DNA of 35,182 nt from JBBQNJ01 sp038329845. GTDB taxonomy: Bacteria; Planctomycetota; Phycisphaerae; Tepidisphaerales; Tepidisphaeraceae. The translations under genes were made by a program, and so were the position numbers. The notes beneath the pieces are model-generated. The model was not told the DNA's origin. It worked only from the letters and a program-made list of their open reading frames with translations, and did no database searches. Numbering within the stretch: the stretch's first letter is position 1; every line of letters begins with the position of its first letter. The stretch covers positions 1 to 35,182 of the forward strand of contig JBBQNJ010000052.1 in the NCBI GenBank assembly GCA_038329845.1. The letters run 5' to 3'. Shown one piece after another: positions 1 to 8,437 of this stretch.

Positions 1-3000
1 TTTCGTCGCCTCTTCAACAATGCGGATTTCATCCGCGCTCAGCCCGTAGAGCTGGTAGACGAGCTGCTCGATCTGGCGGTCGGTGGCGTCAATCTCCCGC
101 TGAATCTGCTCCCGCCGCTGCGGCAACTGCTCGGTGGTAAGACGCTTGTGGAGGGAAAGCATGGTGTCGACGAGAGAGATGAGGCGAGTCTCCTGGCTCA
201 CGAAGGCCGTGTCGCCAAGCCGGATCGGAACATGCTCCATGTATTGATAGATGAGGCGGTATCGGTACTTTCCGGCCCGAATCCCGAAGGGAATGCTTAT
301 GCCTGCGATGAGGAACCAGAACAGTTGTGAATTGAGAAAGCCGAGAAGACGCTTATCGCCTGTGCCGAGACAGTACGCGGTGTTGGTCAGGTACAAGCCA
401 CTATCGTCATAGAAGAATCGCGGGCTCTTGCAGATGTCTGGAAAGATCAGCTTCGCTTTCTCGAAAGAATCGTAGTAGTCACAAGAACGAAGCTCCCACC
501 AAAACTCGCCTTGATCCTGACGCTTTATTAGATCTGCCTCGAATGGCTTGAGGTGCTTGGCGGTCGCCGGAGCGGCGCGCGAAAAATGCTTCCAGGCAGC
601 GTCCAAATCGAGCGTGTCCTTCCCCGATAACGCACAGGTCCAGCCGTTCGGAATTACAATCATCCACTTGTCGCTTCGTTCGATGTGATAGTTGCGAATG
701 TCCTCCCCCCCGACGAAGCGATGAATCAATGGGCGTGAACCGCTATCACGCTGAAGCTCGGCGGCCGTGGCCGCATCAACCACGAAGGCTTCGTTCAATC
801 CAGTTAGCAGACCGCGAAAGAATCTTTGTTCAACAAACTGACCGAGCGGAACACCGATGGCCATCAACCGTCGAAATAGAGATTGCTGTTCTGGCGGGCT
901 GATTGACCAAGCGGTTGTGGTGAGCTGTTCACGCGGGATAGTGTACTCCCGCGCGATCTTGAACGAGCGTGCGTTGGACTCGGGCAACTCGGTGACACAA
1001 GCGATGGCAAGCGTATTCGATGGCCGCTGCTTCGAGACAACCGGAATGCAGACGTACGTGTCTTTTGCGTCGGCAAAGACAGCAAGGCCGCCGAAGTCAG
1101 TGATGGCGTCTACAGAGTAGTCTGTTTGGAGAAGCTCGCGCAGCGCCTCGCCGTAGGTTGAGCGCAGGACACTGCTGGAGACAATGACCGAGTAGACGCC
1201 GCCAGTGCCAAGGAGTTTCGTCCCGCGTTCGATGAAGTAGACGAACAAGTCGGCGGTTCCAGCGAATGAGCGGTAGTGTGACTGGAAGTACTCCTTGGAG
1301 GCTTTGAGGCTCTCTTGTCTCACATACGGCGGATTCCCAATCACCGCATCAAACCCGCCGTCCTTTCCCTTGAACACCGTCGGAAACGCACGCTGGTAGT
1401 CGAACGGGTTTACGCGCCGTTGCTCCTCCTCGCTCATCGTGTTCCACGCAGCCGTTCCGATGATGTCGGTGCCGATCAGGCTGTTGCCGCATTGGATGTT
1501 CTTGCCGAGGTCGGGGAGGGCGCGTTCGCGGAAGAGGCGTTGTTGGAAGCCGAGAGTTTGGCTGGTTTCGCCTTCAAGGCACTTGAGCAGCAGATTGAGC
1601 TTGGTGACTTCGACGGCCTGGCTGTCGAGGTCTACGCCGTGGATGTGGTCCAGCAGGATACGTTTGCGCTCGGCGATGGTGAGTGACCAGCCGCCGGCGA
1701 GGCCGGGACGCAGGACGGGCTTCTTGCCGGTGGCGAGGGCGGCGGGCGAAGAGCCGATCGGGAGACCGGCGTTCCCGGCGGCGCTGCCGGTGTACTGGTC
1801 GAGATACCAGTTGAGGAGGAACTGGTAGGCTCCGATGAGGAACGAGCCGGAACCGCAGGCGGGGTCGAGCACGTTCAGGCCGGCGACCGCCTTGGGGGTT
1901 TTGCCTTCCAGCAGCCTGCCGATGGTGTTCTTGACGATGTAGTCCACGATGTAGGTGGGGGTGTAGTAGACGCCCCCGGCTTTGCGGACCTCGGGCTTCT
2001 CTTCGATGCGGGCGTTGTGGCCGGCGGTGAGGGTGATGACCTTGCCGAGGAAGCGTTCGTAGACGCTGCCGAGGATATCGGCAGAGACCATGGTGAACTC
2101 GTAGGGGCTTTGCGGATAGTAGAGGGCGCTGATGATGCCTTTGAGGGTTTTGTCGTCAACGGCGAGGGCGGGGGTGAGGGTGTCGGGGTCCTCGTTGCGG
2201 TCCTTCTCTTTCGTGAAATGGAACAGCCCGGAGTTGTAGCGCTCATCCGCCCGGTTGAAGAGCGTGACTAGGCGCGGATAGACCTGCTCGCCGTTGAGGA
2301 GGGCCTGGAGTTGCCCGACGGTCTCGGTGCCGCGGTCTTCGGCGATGCGGAGGAAGATGATGCGGTCGATGATGCGTTGGACGGCGAAGTTCAAGGCGGC
2401 TTCGTCGAGGGCTTCGTTGTTGCGGGCGACGCTGCTGGCAATGCTCTTGCGCCAGGTTTCGATTTCAGCGAGGAAGGCATCGTCGAAGAGCTGCGCGCCG
2501 CGGCCTTTCTTTGATTCGCAGTAGCGGTCGAACTCGCCCCGGAGGATGGCATCTTTGGAAAAGGTGCCGTGGAGGAAGTCCCAGCGGCCGGGATAGTCGG
2601 GGTAACGGATATATTCCCGCCGGGCGACGGAGGCGTTTTCAAGCTGTTTGGGCTGGATGCGGGTGTCGTAGATGGCGAATTCTTCGAAGTCGGTGAGCAG
2701 GCTACAGGCGAGCTTGGCGGACCAGCCATAGCGTCGTAACTGGTAGGCGGGTTCCCAGTTGTTGCGGATGTCAACGGCGGGCTTCTTGGCTTCGAGGAAG
2801 AACTTGCGTTGCCCACCGACGCGGAAGGAGTAGTCCGGGGCTTTGGTCTGACCGGCAACTTTCACGCGGTCTTCATGGACCACCTCGCGGTACTGCTCGG
2901 CGAAGCCTTGGGCGTTGTCGATGTCCCAGCCGAGTTCCCGGAACATCGGGTTGATGAAGTCGATGCGAAGTTGGGTTTCGTTGTAATCCGGCGAGCGAAC

Positions 3001-3063
3001 CTGGTCGGACTGCTGGTTGAAACGATCGATCAGTCGCTGGATGGCGTCTGGACAGGTCCCCAT
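1..3063 (-). CDS. Type IIG (Eco57I-like) restriction-modification enzyme, 3' end outside the window
   Basis: This is a single-polypeptide enzyme expected to cut DNA and to methylate adenine at its recognition site. 1021 codons are open without interruption and the stop lies beyond position 1. Near the N-terminus, residues 76-93 hold a PD...EAKK signature, the PD-(D/E)XK nuclease core. The N6-adenine methylase core follows with DPACGSGSF (SAM-binding motif I, about residue 400) and NPPY (catalytic motif IV, about 577). The remaining 440 or so residues would be the target-recognition region. I checked that the nuclease, motif I and NPPY codons are all in the same frame. The chosen ATG precedes a family-like N-terminus (DAIQRLIDRF, then YNETQLR). 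No Shine-Dalgarno is seen; a GTG about 45 nt upstream is an alternative. The gene is divergent from the SIMPL gene. No separate methylase or specificity gene is adjacent, as expected for type IIG. Confidence 0.88.
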   Translation of the reverse strand, partial: MGTCPDAIQRLIDRFNQQSDQVRSPDYNETQLRIDFINPMFRELGWDIDNAQGFAEQYREVVHEDRVKVAGQTKAPDYSFRVGGQRKFFLEAKKPAVDIRNNWEPAYQLRRYGWSAKLACSLLTDFEEFAIYDTRIQPKQLENASVARREYIRYPDYPGRWDFLHGTFSKDAILRGEFDRYCESKKGRGAQLFDDAFLAEIETWRKSIASSVARNNEALDEAALNFAVQRIIDRIIFLRIAEDRGTETVGQLQALLNGEQVYPRLVTLFNRADERYNSGLFHFTKEKDRNEDPDTLTPALAVDDKTLKGIISALYYPQSPYEFTMVSADILGSVYERFLGKVITLTAGHNARIEEKPEVRKAGGVYYTPTYIVDYIVKNTIGRLLEGKTPKAVAGLNVLDPACGSGSFLIGAYQFLLNWYLDQYTGSAAGNAGLPIGSSPAALATGKKPVLRPGLAGGWSLTIAERKRILLDHIHGVDLDSQAVEVTKLNLLLKCLEGETSQTLGFQQRLFRERALPDLGKNIQCGNSLIGTDIIGTAAWNTMSEEEQRRVNPFDYQRAFPTVFKGKDGGFDAVIGNPPYVRQESLKASKEYFQSHYRSFAGTADLFVYFIERGTKLLGTGGVYSVIVSSSVLRSTYGEALRELLQTDYSVDAITDFGGLAVFADAKDTYVCIPVVSKQRPSNTLAIACVTELPESNARSFKIAREYTIPREQLTTTAWSISPPEQQSLFRRLMAIGVPLGQFVEQRFFRGLLTGLNEAFVVDAATAAELQRDSGSRPLIHRFVGGEDIRNYHIERSDKWMIVIPNGWTCALSGKDTLDLDAAWKHFSRAAPATAKHLKPFEADLIKRQDQGEFWWELRSCDYYDSFEKAKLIFPDICKSPRFFYDDSGLYLTNTAYCLGTGDKRLLGFLNSQLFWFLIAGISIPFGIRAGKYRYRLIYQYMEHVPIRLGDTAFVSQETRLISLVDTMLSLHKRLTTEQLPQRREQIQREIDATDRQIEQLVYQLYGLSADEIRIVEEATK

Positions 3064-3070
3064 GACCGGG

Positions 3071-3099
3071 AAAATACCCGGATGCCGTTTGCGCGGCAA
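3071..3099 (-). promoter_or_regulatory. Candidate promoter of the type IIG gene, possibly giving a leaderless mRNA
   Basis: On the minus strand TTGCCG (3099-3094) and TATTTT (3076-3071) are separated by 17 nt. The -10-like box ends 7 nt before the ATG at 3063, so transcription would start at or next to the start codon. This agrees with the lack of a ribosome-binding site. It is inferred from sequence alone. Confidence 0.35.
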
Positions 3100-3173
3100 C
3101 GCATCCACAGCTTCGCTTCTTCAATGCACCTACGCTGGGATTGCATCCGATCTCTGGGTAGCCCAAGGCGAGT

Positions 3174-3203
3174 TTGCGTTTATGAATCGCCGTCGGGTAG
3201 CAT
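3174..3203 (+). promoter_or_regulatory. Candidate promoter of the SIMPL-domain gene
   Basis: TTGCGT (3174-3179) and TAGCAT (3198-3203) are separated by 18 nt, each matching four of six bases of the sigma-70 consensus. The expected start site near 3210 leaves a leader of about 33 nt that includes the AAAGGAG ribosome-binding site at 3231-3237. Confidence 0.35.
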
Positions 3204-3242
3204 GGAAGCCGTCGGGGGTGGAATCTTGCGAAAGGAGTCGCT

Positions 3243-4061
3243 GTGACCGATGCCAAGGATGGTGCCCGGACCACGCTTCCCGGGAAGTTCGTCGTGACCC
3301 TCAAGGCCGGTGGCGGGTTCTTCGCCATCGCCAATGTCATTTGCGTGGCATTGATCGTCTGGGGATACCTCGCCGTCAAATTGGAACCCAAGACGTTGCA
3401 AGTCACCGGGTCGGCCCGCAAGGCCATCACCTCAGACCGGGTCACCTGGTCGGCCACCACCACGGTGAAGGATCCCCTTCTGATCAATGCCTACGAGCGG
3501 CTTAAAACACAGGCGGACAAGGTGCGGGCCTATCTGACGACACACGGCATCGCAGATGCCGAGATCACATTTTCGGCCGTACAGACCCACCGGCGTTACG
3601 AGCAGAAGTTCATCGCGCCGCCGACGCAGCCCAGCGGCGGCGATCGACCGGTGCAGCCGGTGCTGGTGAATACCGACCGCGTCGAGATGTATACCTTGTC
3701 GCAAACGGTGTCGGTCGAGTCGCATGACGTTCAGCGCGTGCCCGAGGTGGCACGCTCGATCACCGAATTGATCAAGAACGGCGTCGAGATCGACTCCGGC
3801 TCGTGCAGCTACCTATACACCAAGCTGTCGGAATTGAAGATTGACATGCTGGCCGAGGCCACAAAGGACGCAACCGCCCGGGCGGGGCAGATTGTGAACA
3901 ACGCCAACGGATCGCTGGGCAAACTGGTCGAGGCCCGCATGGGGGTGATGCAGATCAACCCCAAGAACGTCATGGCCACCAGCGGTGAAGGCGTCAACGA
4001 CACCTCGAGTCTGGAAAAGGATATTACCGCCACCGTCAGCGCGCGATTCGAAGTCAAATGA
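3243..4061 (+). CDS. SIMPL-domain (DUF541) membrane-anchored protein
   Basis: A 272-residue protein with one transmembrane segment at about residues 24-45, followed by a SIMPL/DUF541 domain that would lie outside the cytoplasm. The domain begins with the typical motif LQVTGSARK (about 53-61) and runs to the end. Close in order are a VTWSATTTV strand and a long helical part containing YERLKTQADKVRAYL. The start is GTG, supported by a strong AAAGGAG five bases upstream. The molecular role of the SIMPL family is poorly defined; members are periplasmic or outer-membrane proteins linked to stress tolerance. It is transcribed alone, divergent from the restriction enzyme, and no functional partner is apparent. 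Confidence 0.8.
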   Translation: MTDAKDGARTTLPGKFVVTLKAGGGFFAIANVICVALIVWGYLAVKLEPKTLQVTGSARKAITSDRVTWSATTTVKDPLLINAYERLKTQADKVRAYLTTHGIADAEITFSAVQTHRRYEQKFIAPPTQPSGGDRPVQPVLVNTDRVEMYTLSQTVSVESHDVQRVPEVARSITELIKNGVEIDSGSCSYLYTKLSELKIDMLAEATKDATARAGQIVNNANGSLGKLVEARMGVMQINPKNVMATSGEGVNDTSSLEKDITATVSARFEVK

Positions 4062-4212
4062 AGCATCCGTCCGTTGGGTGGGCCATGTGAGTGAGGCAGC
4101 CGTGCCGCTGATGTTCTCGTCGGCGGTATCTTGGCGCGGGCGGGCGGTCTAAACCGTCGGGGACTCGACAGCTTCGGCGGGCTGATGAGAACTGCGATCT
4201 CCCGGCGCGACT

Positions 4213-5307
4213 TCACGCGGAGCGGCGGGATAGTTCAATCGCGCGGCGCAGCCCGGCCTCGAAGGCGTCGGTGGATTGTTCCCAGCCGCGGCTCATGGCC
4301 ACGGCGTGGGATTTGTCGCTCATGGCGCGCCATTGTTCAGGCGGCTGGGTGCAGATCGTCAAGATGGCGTCGGCCATGCGTTGGGGATCGTCGTGGGGGA
4401 CGAGGATCCCGGCGCCGTCGGCGATGAGTTCGGGCCCGGCGCCCGCGGGGACGCAGATCGCCGGCGTGCGGCAACACATCGCCTCGAGTGGCGGCAGCCC
4501 GAACCCTTCCATCCGCGAACAGAACAGCCAGGCATCGCAGGCGCTGTAGGCTTCCTTCAGGCGAGAATCGGGGATTTTTCGCCGATAATCGACGTAATTG
4601 GGCAATGGCAGTTCGGCCGATGGTTCGTGCGACCCGATGGCCACGGCACGCAGATCGCTCAGCCGCCGCCGGGCCAGGTCGCACGCCGCGATGGCCAGGT
4701 CGGCGCCTTTGAAATGCTCGCGCGAATAGACGAAGCCGATGGTGGGGATTTTCGATCGCTGACGCGGCGGAACTTCGAACAGCTCGTGATCCACTCCGGG
4801 ACTGATCAGCCCCACGTCGGTCTGGGCGGTCTTTTCGAAGACGAGATTTTTCAGCCATTGCGAAACGGCCATCTTGTACATCGGCAGTCGCCAGCTCTCG
4901 ACGACTTTTTCGAGCGGTTGGCCGGGGTTAGCGCCGAAGTCCATGACCTGGTACGCCTTGGCACCTTTCGACGCCGCCAATGCCGCGACCATGGGGGCCG
5001 TTTCCCACCAGGTGGCCACGACCACATCGGCGTCCGGCACGTCGCGGTCGAGGATAGGGCGATAGCGATCGATCAGGCGGACGTCCAGCCCGCGGTCATC
5101 GAGATGGTTCGGCTCGAGCTTCCATCGTCGCGGCCACGGCCGGCGGCGGACGATCGAGCGGGCCATGTCGCGCAGGCTCGGCTGTCGGCCGGGGCGGGCC
5201 ACCACCGTCACCACGTGCCCGCGGCGCTGCAAGCGATCGGCGTACTCGGCGACGTGTCGGACGCCGCCGCTGGTGTTGGGAGGATTCAACAAGAACGTGA
5301 TTCGCAT
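4213..5307 (-). CDS. Glycosyltransferase family 4 protein (last gene of the polysaccharide operon)
   Basis: A 364-residue GT-B fold, retaining glycosyltransferase, probably adding a sugar from an NDP-sugar donor to a lipid-linked polysaccharide at the cytoplasmic membrane face. The N-terminal acceptor half begins with a Rossmann strand and glycine-rich loop (FLLNPPNTSGGVRHVAEYA, residues 4-22). The C-terminal donor half holds the GT4 signature EGFGLPPLEAM (about 272-282), with the two glutamates spaced as in the EX7E motif, followed by GAGPELIADGAG. The ATG lies 16 nt downstream of the preceding GT2 stop, so it probably shares that transcript. Donor and acceptor cannot be read from the sequence. 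Confidence 0.85.
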   Translation of the reverse strand: MRITFLLNPPNTSGGVRHVAEYADRLQRRGHVVTVVARPGRQPSLRDMARSIVRRRPWPRRWKLEPNHLDDRGLDVRLIDRYRPILDRDVPDADVVVATWWETAPMVAALAASKGAKAYQVMDFGANPGQPLEKVVESWRLPMYKMAVSQWLKNLVFEKTAQTDVGLISPGVDHELFEVPPRQRSKIPTIGFVYSREHFKGADLAIAACDLARRRLSDLRAVAIGSHEPSAELPLPNYVDYRRKIPDSRLKEAYSACDAWLFCSRMEGFGLPPLEAMCCRTPAICVPAGAGPELIADGAGILVPHDDPQRMADAILTICTQPPEQWRAMSDKSHAVAMSRGWEQSTDAFEAGLRRAIELSRRSA

Positions 5308-5323
5308 GGCTCGGTTCTTCGCG

Positions 5324-6232
5324 TCAATGCCCGCGCCAGGCGCAGGCGAGCAACTTCCAGGTGCCCACGGACCAAGGTCGTCGCAGGCACGCGATCCGCG
5401 CGTGCTTGCGGGCGGTGGCGAGGTTGCCGTGATTCAGCGCCCACCATCCCCAACGCAGATGGTGGGGCTGCGGTCGCTCGCGGTCCAGTTCATCGGCCTG
5501 CGCGAGCGGCGGCAAGCCACGCCGCTCGTGCGCTTCGCGTAAAGACCGAGCGGCCGACTGCGCCTGGCGGGTCCGCTGGGCGTGGCCGGAACTCGCCGGA
5601 TGCTGGCGGTAATGCAGGAGAATCTCCGGCACATTGGCAAGCTGCCCGACTTCTCCTAAGCGAAGGAAGAGGTTGTAATCCTCGGCGGGGTCATACCCGG
5701 TGCGATATCCCCCAATCCGGTCCAGCGCCGAGCGGCGTATCATCACCGATGGATGGCACATCGCCCCGCCGCGACCGAGCAGGTGTTCGCGCTCGATCTC
5801 GTCGTGGCTGGTGAACGAGTTCCATTGCATGATCGGATCGCCGTCGGGATCCACCAGCATGACCCAGGTTCCGACGGCGACGCAACCGGGATGCTCGCGC
5901 AGATAAACCACCTGACGGGCAAATCGATCTGGCATCGCCACATCGTCGGCGTCCATGCGGGCGATCAGCTCGCCGCGAGACAGCGAAAGCCCCTGGTTGG
6001 CGGCCACGGCCATGCCGGCGTTCTCGCGGTTCACCACGCGGATGCGCGAATCCCGGCGGGAATACTCGTCCATGATTCGCAGCGAACCATCCGTCGATCC
6101 ATCATTGACAATGATGAACTCGAAATCCGTGAATGTCTGGGCGAGGATCGAGTCGATCGCCAACGCCAGATATGTTTCGGCGTTGAAGACCGTCATCACC
6201 ACGGAAATGAGCCCGGCGGCGGGGTCAGGCAT
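5324..6232 (-). CDS. Glycosyltransferase family 2 protein (downstream copy of a tandem pair)
   Basis: A 302-residue GT-A fold inverting glycosyltransferase. Landmarks are the N-terminal SVVMTVFNAE, the nucleotide-binding FIIVNDGSTDGS, and the metal-binding DXD-type motif ARMDADD (about 91-97). A later EDYNLFLRL matches the catalytic ED region. The reading frame is open further upstream, but I chose the ATG at 6232. It sits two bases after the stop of the preceding gene (TGAAAATG) and gives the usual short GT2 N-terminus; a longer version would overlap that gene by over 130 nt. It is a clear paralogue of the next GT2 gene, sharing FIARMDADD-type, HYRQHPAS and RRGLPP blocks and the C-terminal WRG ending. 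Confidence 0.87.
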   Translation of the reverse strand: MPDPAAGLISVVMTVFNAETYLALAIDSILAQTFTDFEFIIVNDGSTDGSLRIMDEYSRRDSRIRVVNRENAGMAVAANQGLSLSRGELIARMDADDVAMPDRFARQVVYLREHPGCVAVGTWVMLVDPDGDPIMQWNSFTSHDEIEREHLLGRGGAMCHPSVMIRRSALDRIGGYRTGYDPAEDYNLFLRLGEVGQLANVPEILLHYRQHPASSGHAQRTRQAQSAARSLREAHERRGLPPLAQADELDRERPQPHHLRWGWWALNHGNLATARKHARIACLRRPWSVGTWKLLACAWRGH

Positions 6233-6234
6233 TT

Positions 6235-7140
6235 TCAATATCCCCGCCAGGAACAGTAGATCGCCTTCCAGGATTCCCTTGCAAATGGCCGGGCTCTCAG
6301 GAGCCTCGCCGCGTACTTTCGCGCGGTCTTCGTCTCGCCCAGTTGAAGCGCCCCCCAGGCCCACATTCGCCATAGTTCAGCCCCGGCGGGGGGGTCGGGA
6401 TGTCGAAACTCCATATCCGGCGGCGGCAGCCCTCGGCGCCGATGGGCATCGGCGAGAATGCGGGCGATATTCACCCGCTGCTCGTGCGCGTACACCCGAT
6501 TTACGCTGGCGGGATGCTGGCGGTAGTGGTGGATGGTCTGCTCGAGGTTCGCCAACCGGCCGACCTCGGCTAGGCGCAGAAACAAGTCCAGATCCTCGGC
6601 GTGTTTCGCGTCGATCGAGTACCCCCCGGCCTGATCGAGCGCCGACTTACGCATCATGACCGCCGGGTGAGTCAGCTCCATGCCAAAACCCCCAAGCAGC
6701 TTCGCTTCGATCCTGTCGTGATCTGTCGCAAGCTCAGGTGCCAGCACCGGCGCGCCGTCCGGGTCGGTCAGGCGAATTTGCCCGCCGACAATGACGCAAT
6801 CGGGGTTGTCCCGCAGATATCGCAACTGGAGGCCGAACCGCTCGGGCAACGCCACGTCGTCGGCATCCATGCGGGCGATGAACTCGCCCCGCGACGCGGT
6901 GATCCCCTCGTTCAACGATGCAATCAGACCGCGATTCTCGCGGCTGATGATGCGGATGCGGGAATCTTCCGCGGCGTGCCGCGAGAGGATCTCGCCAGTC
7001 GAGTCGCGCGAGCCATCATCGATGATGATGAACTCAAAATCATCAAACGTCTGCGTCCGGATGCTCTGGATCGCAGCCGAGACGAACCGCTCGGCGTTGT
7101 AGGCCGACATGACGCAGGAAATTGAACGAATGATCGTGGG
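6235..7140 (-). CDS. Glycosyltransferase family 2 protein (upstream copy of a tandem pair)
   Basis: A 301-residue GT-A glycosyltransferase with CVMSAYNAERF at the N-terminus, FIIIDDGSRDSTG for nucleotide binding, ARMDADD for metal, and HAEDLDLFLRL in the catalytic region. It is co-linear over its full length with the GT2 gene immediately downstream, so the pair arose by tandem duplication. The start is uncertain. The ATG at 7140 matches the paralogue's N-terminus and leaves a 58-nt gap. An ATG at 7209 would add 23 residues and overlap the preceding stop by 11 nt, and neither has a strong Shine-Dalgarno. It probably adds one sugar of the repeat unit. Divergence between the copies suggests different linkages or donors (inference). 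Confidence 0.85.
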   Translation of the reverse strand, partial: PTIIRSISCVMSAYNAERFVSAAIQSIRTQTFDDFEFIIIDDGSRDSTGEILSRHAAEDSRIRIISRENRGLIASLNEGITASRGEFIARMDADDVALPERFGLQLRYLRDNPDCVIVGGQIRLTDPDGAPVLAPELATDHDRIEAKLLGGFGMELTHPAVMMRKSALDQAGGYSIDAKHAEDLDLFLRLAEVGRLANLEQTIHHYRQHPASVNRVYAHEQRVNIARILADAHRRRGLPPPDMEFRHPDPPAGAELWRMWAWGALQLGETKTARKYAARLLRARPFARESWKAIYCSWRGY

Positions 7141-7198
7141 CATCAGGGTTCGACCAACCGGGCCAGTCGCCGGCGTTGCCGGCACGCGCCGGGAAAAG

Positions 7199-8437
7199 TC
7201 AATTTTCATCCCGCGGCTTTCGTGGCCCGGCCAATCTGCGACACTCGATCGCTCGGGCGTAGCTGGCCTCCTGGATCGGGGCAACGGCGTGGTGTCCGTA
7301 GCAGTCAAGGACGCGCCGTCGCGCGCGGCTTCCCAGGTCGGCGCGGAGTGCGGGGTCTGCCAGCAATTCGAGGATCGCCGTGGCTAACTTCCGAGGTCGC
7401 CGGGGCTTGACCAGGCGACCGACCCGGCCACGATCCAACATCTCGACCATTCCTCCTGCGCCGCCGCCGACCACGGCGCGGGCGGCCGACATGGCCTCGA
7501 GGCAAACATTCGGGAAATTCTCCCATAAACTGGGGAAGACGCAAACGTCCGTTTGCGCCAACACGACGGGGACCTCGTCCAACGGCACGGAGGGGAGGAA
7601 CTCGACGTTGGACGACCATGGCACCAACTCGTGGCGAAGATATTCCCTCATGTCCCGGCCCGGCTCGGGTGAATCGGCGGGTCGGCCGACGAATCGGAAA
7701 CGGGCATGGGGCCGCCGGCTGAGAACCAGAGGAATGGCCCGCGCCAAATCCAAGACGCCTTTGCGAATCTCCAGCCTGCCCAGAAAGGTCACGACCCCGC
7801 CCACCGGTTCGATGGGAATTTCCAGCAACCGCTGGGACGGGACATAGGGATAGGGATAGACTTCGATGGCGTTGCGGTCCAGATTCCAAGCGTTGGCGGT
7901 CACGGCCGCGATGGCACCGCAGGGGGCGGCGATCACGTCGGCATCCCGGATGGCGATGTATTCCGGGTCGTTGTTCGGAGCATACTGGAAATAGGGGCGC
8001 TGGCCGCGCCGCCAGGCCCCGATCGTCGCCCGCACTTTATGGCGTATCGCTAGCTTCCGCGGATTCATCCGCATCAACAGAAAGGAGGCGGTGTGCAGCC
8101 GGACCAGCAGAGGCACCTCCGGGCAACGCTTGATCGCCAGGCGTGCCTCGGCACGGTATTCACCGGTCTCGATCACGTCGAAACCAACCTCCTTGTGCCG
8201 CCGGGCGAACACGTCCGCCACAGGAAGATAAAATTGCTCCGGAGTTCGGTCCATGCCGGTGCGATGCACGATCACCCCGTCGTCGTCGAACGTTCCCTCG
8301 CGGCTTCGGGCCCCCGCGAAGACCTCGACGTGATGTCCGCGCTGACGCAACATGCGCACGGCCTGTCCGACATACGTGGCGATGCCCCCGTCGGCCGTGT
8401 CGGGGGGGAATTCATAGGAGACGAACGCGATTTTCAT
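7199..8437 (-). CDS. Glycosyltransferase family 4 protein
   Basis: A 412-residue GT-B glycosyltransferase. The N-terminus (MKIAFVSYEFPPDTADGG, then IATYVGQAVRMLRQRGH) is a classic GT4 start with the glycine-rich acceptor loop. The donor half contains VTFLGRLEIRKG, a common GT4 strand, and a WENFPNVCLEAMSA block with the EX7E-type glutamates, followed by GGAGGMVEML. I placed the start at 8437 because this ATG overlaps the previous gene's stop as ATGA, a hallmark of translational coupling, and everything upstream in the same frame lacks family character. Its place in the middle of the operon implies a role in assembling the exported polysaccharide. Confidence 0.88.
   Translation of the reverse strand: MKIAFVSYEFPPDTADGGIATYVGQAVRMLRQRGHHVEVFAGARSREGTFDDDGVIVHRTGMDRTPEQFYLPVADVFARRHKEVGFDVIETGEYRAEARLAIKRCPEVPLLVRLHTASFLLMRMNPRKLAIRHKVRATIGAWRRGQRPYFQYAPNNDPEYIAIRDADVIAAPCGAIAAVTANAWNLDRNAIEVYPYPYVPSQRLLEIPIEPVGGVVTFLGRLEIRKGVLDLARAIPLVLSRRPHARFRFVGRPADSPEPGRDMREYLRHELVPWSSNVEFLPSVPLDEVPVVLAQTDVCVFPSLWENFPNVCLEAMSAARAVVGGGAGGMVEMLDRGRVGRLVKPRRPRKLATAILELLADPALRADLGSRARRRVLDCYGHHAVAPIQEASYARAIECRRLAGPRKPRDEN

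Noticed and set aside
1439..1828. Plus-strand frames opposite the type IIG gene
   Set aside because: The minus strand has a continuous enzyme frame with nuclease and methylase motifs; the plus frames are Arg/Trp/Ser-rich shadows.
4276..5814. Long open frame (512 codons) on the plus strand opposite the GT4 and GT2 genes
   Set aside because: It is antisense to two glycosyltransferases with clear motifs and reads as Arg/Gly/Pro-rich sequence with no family features.
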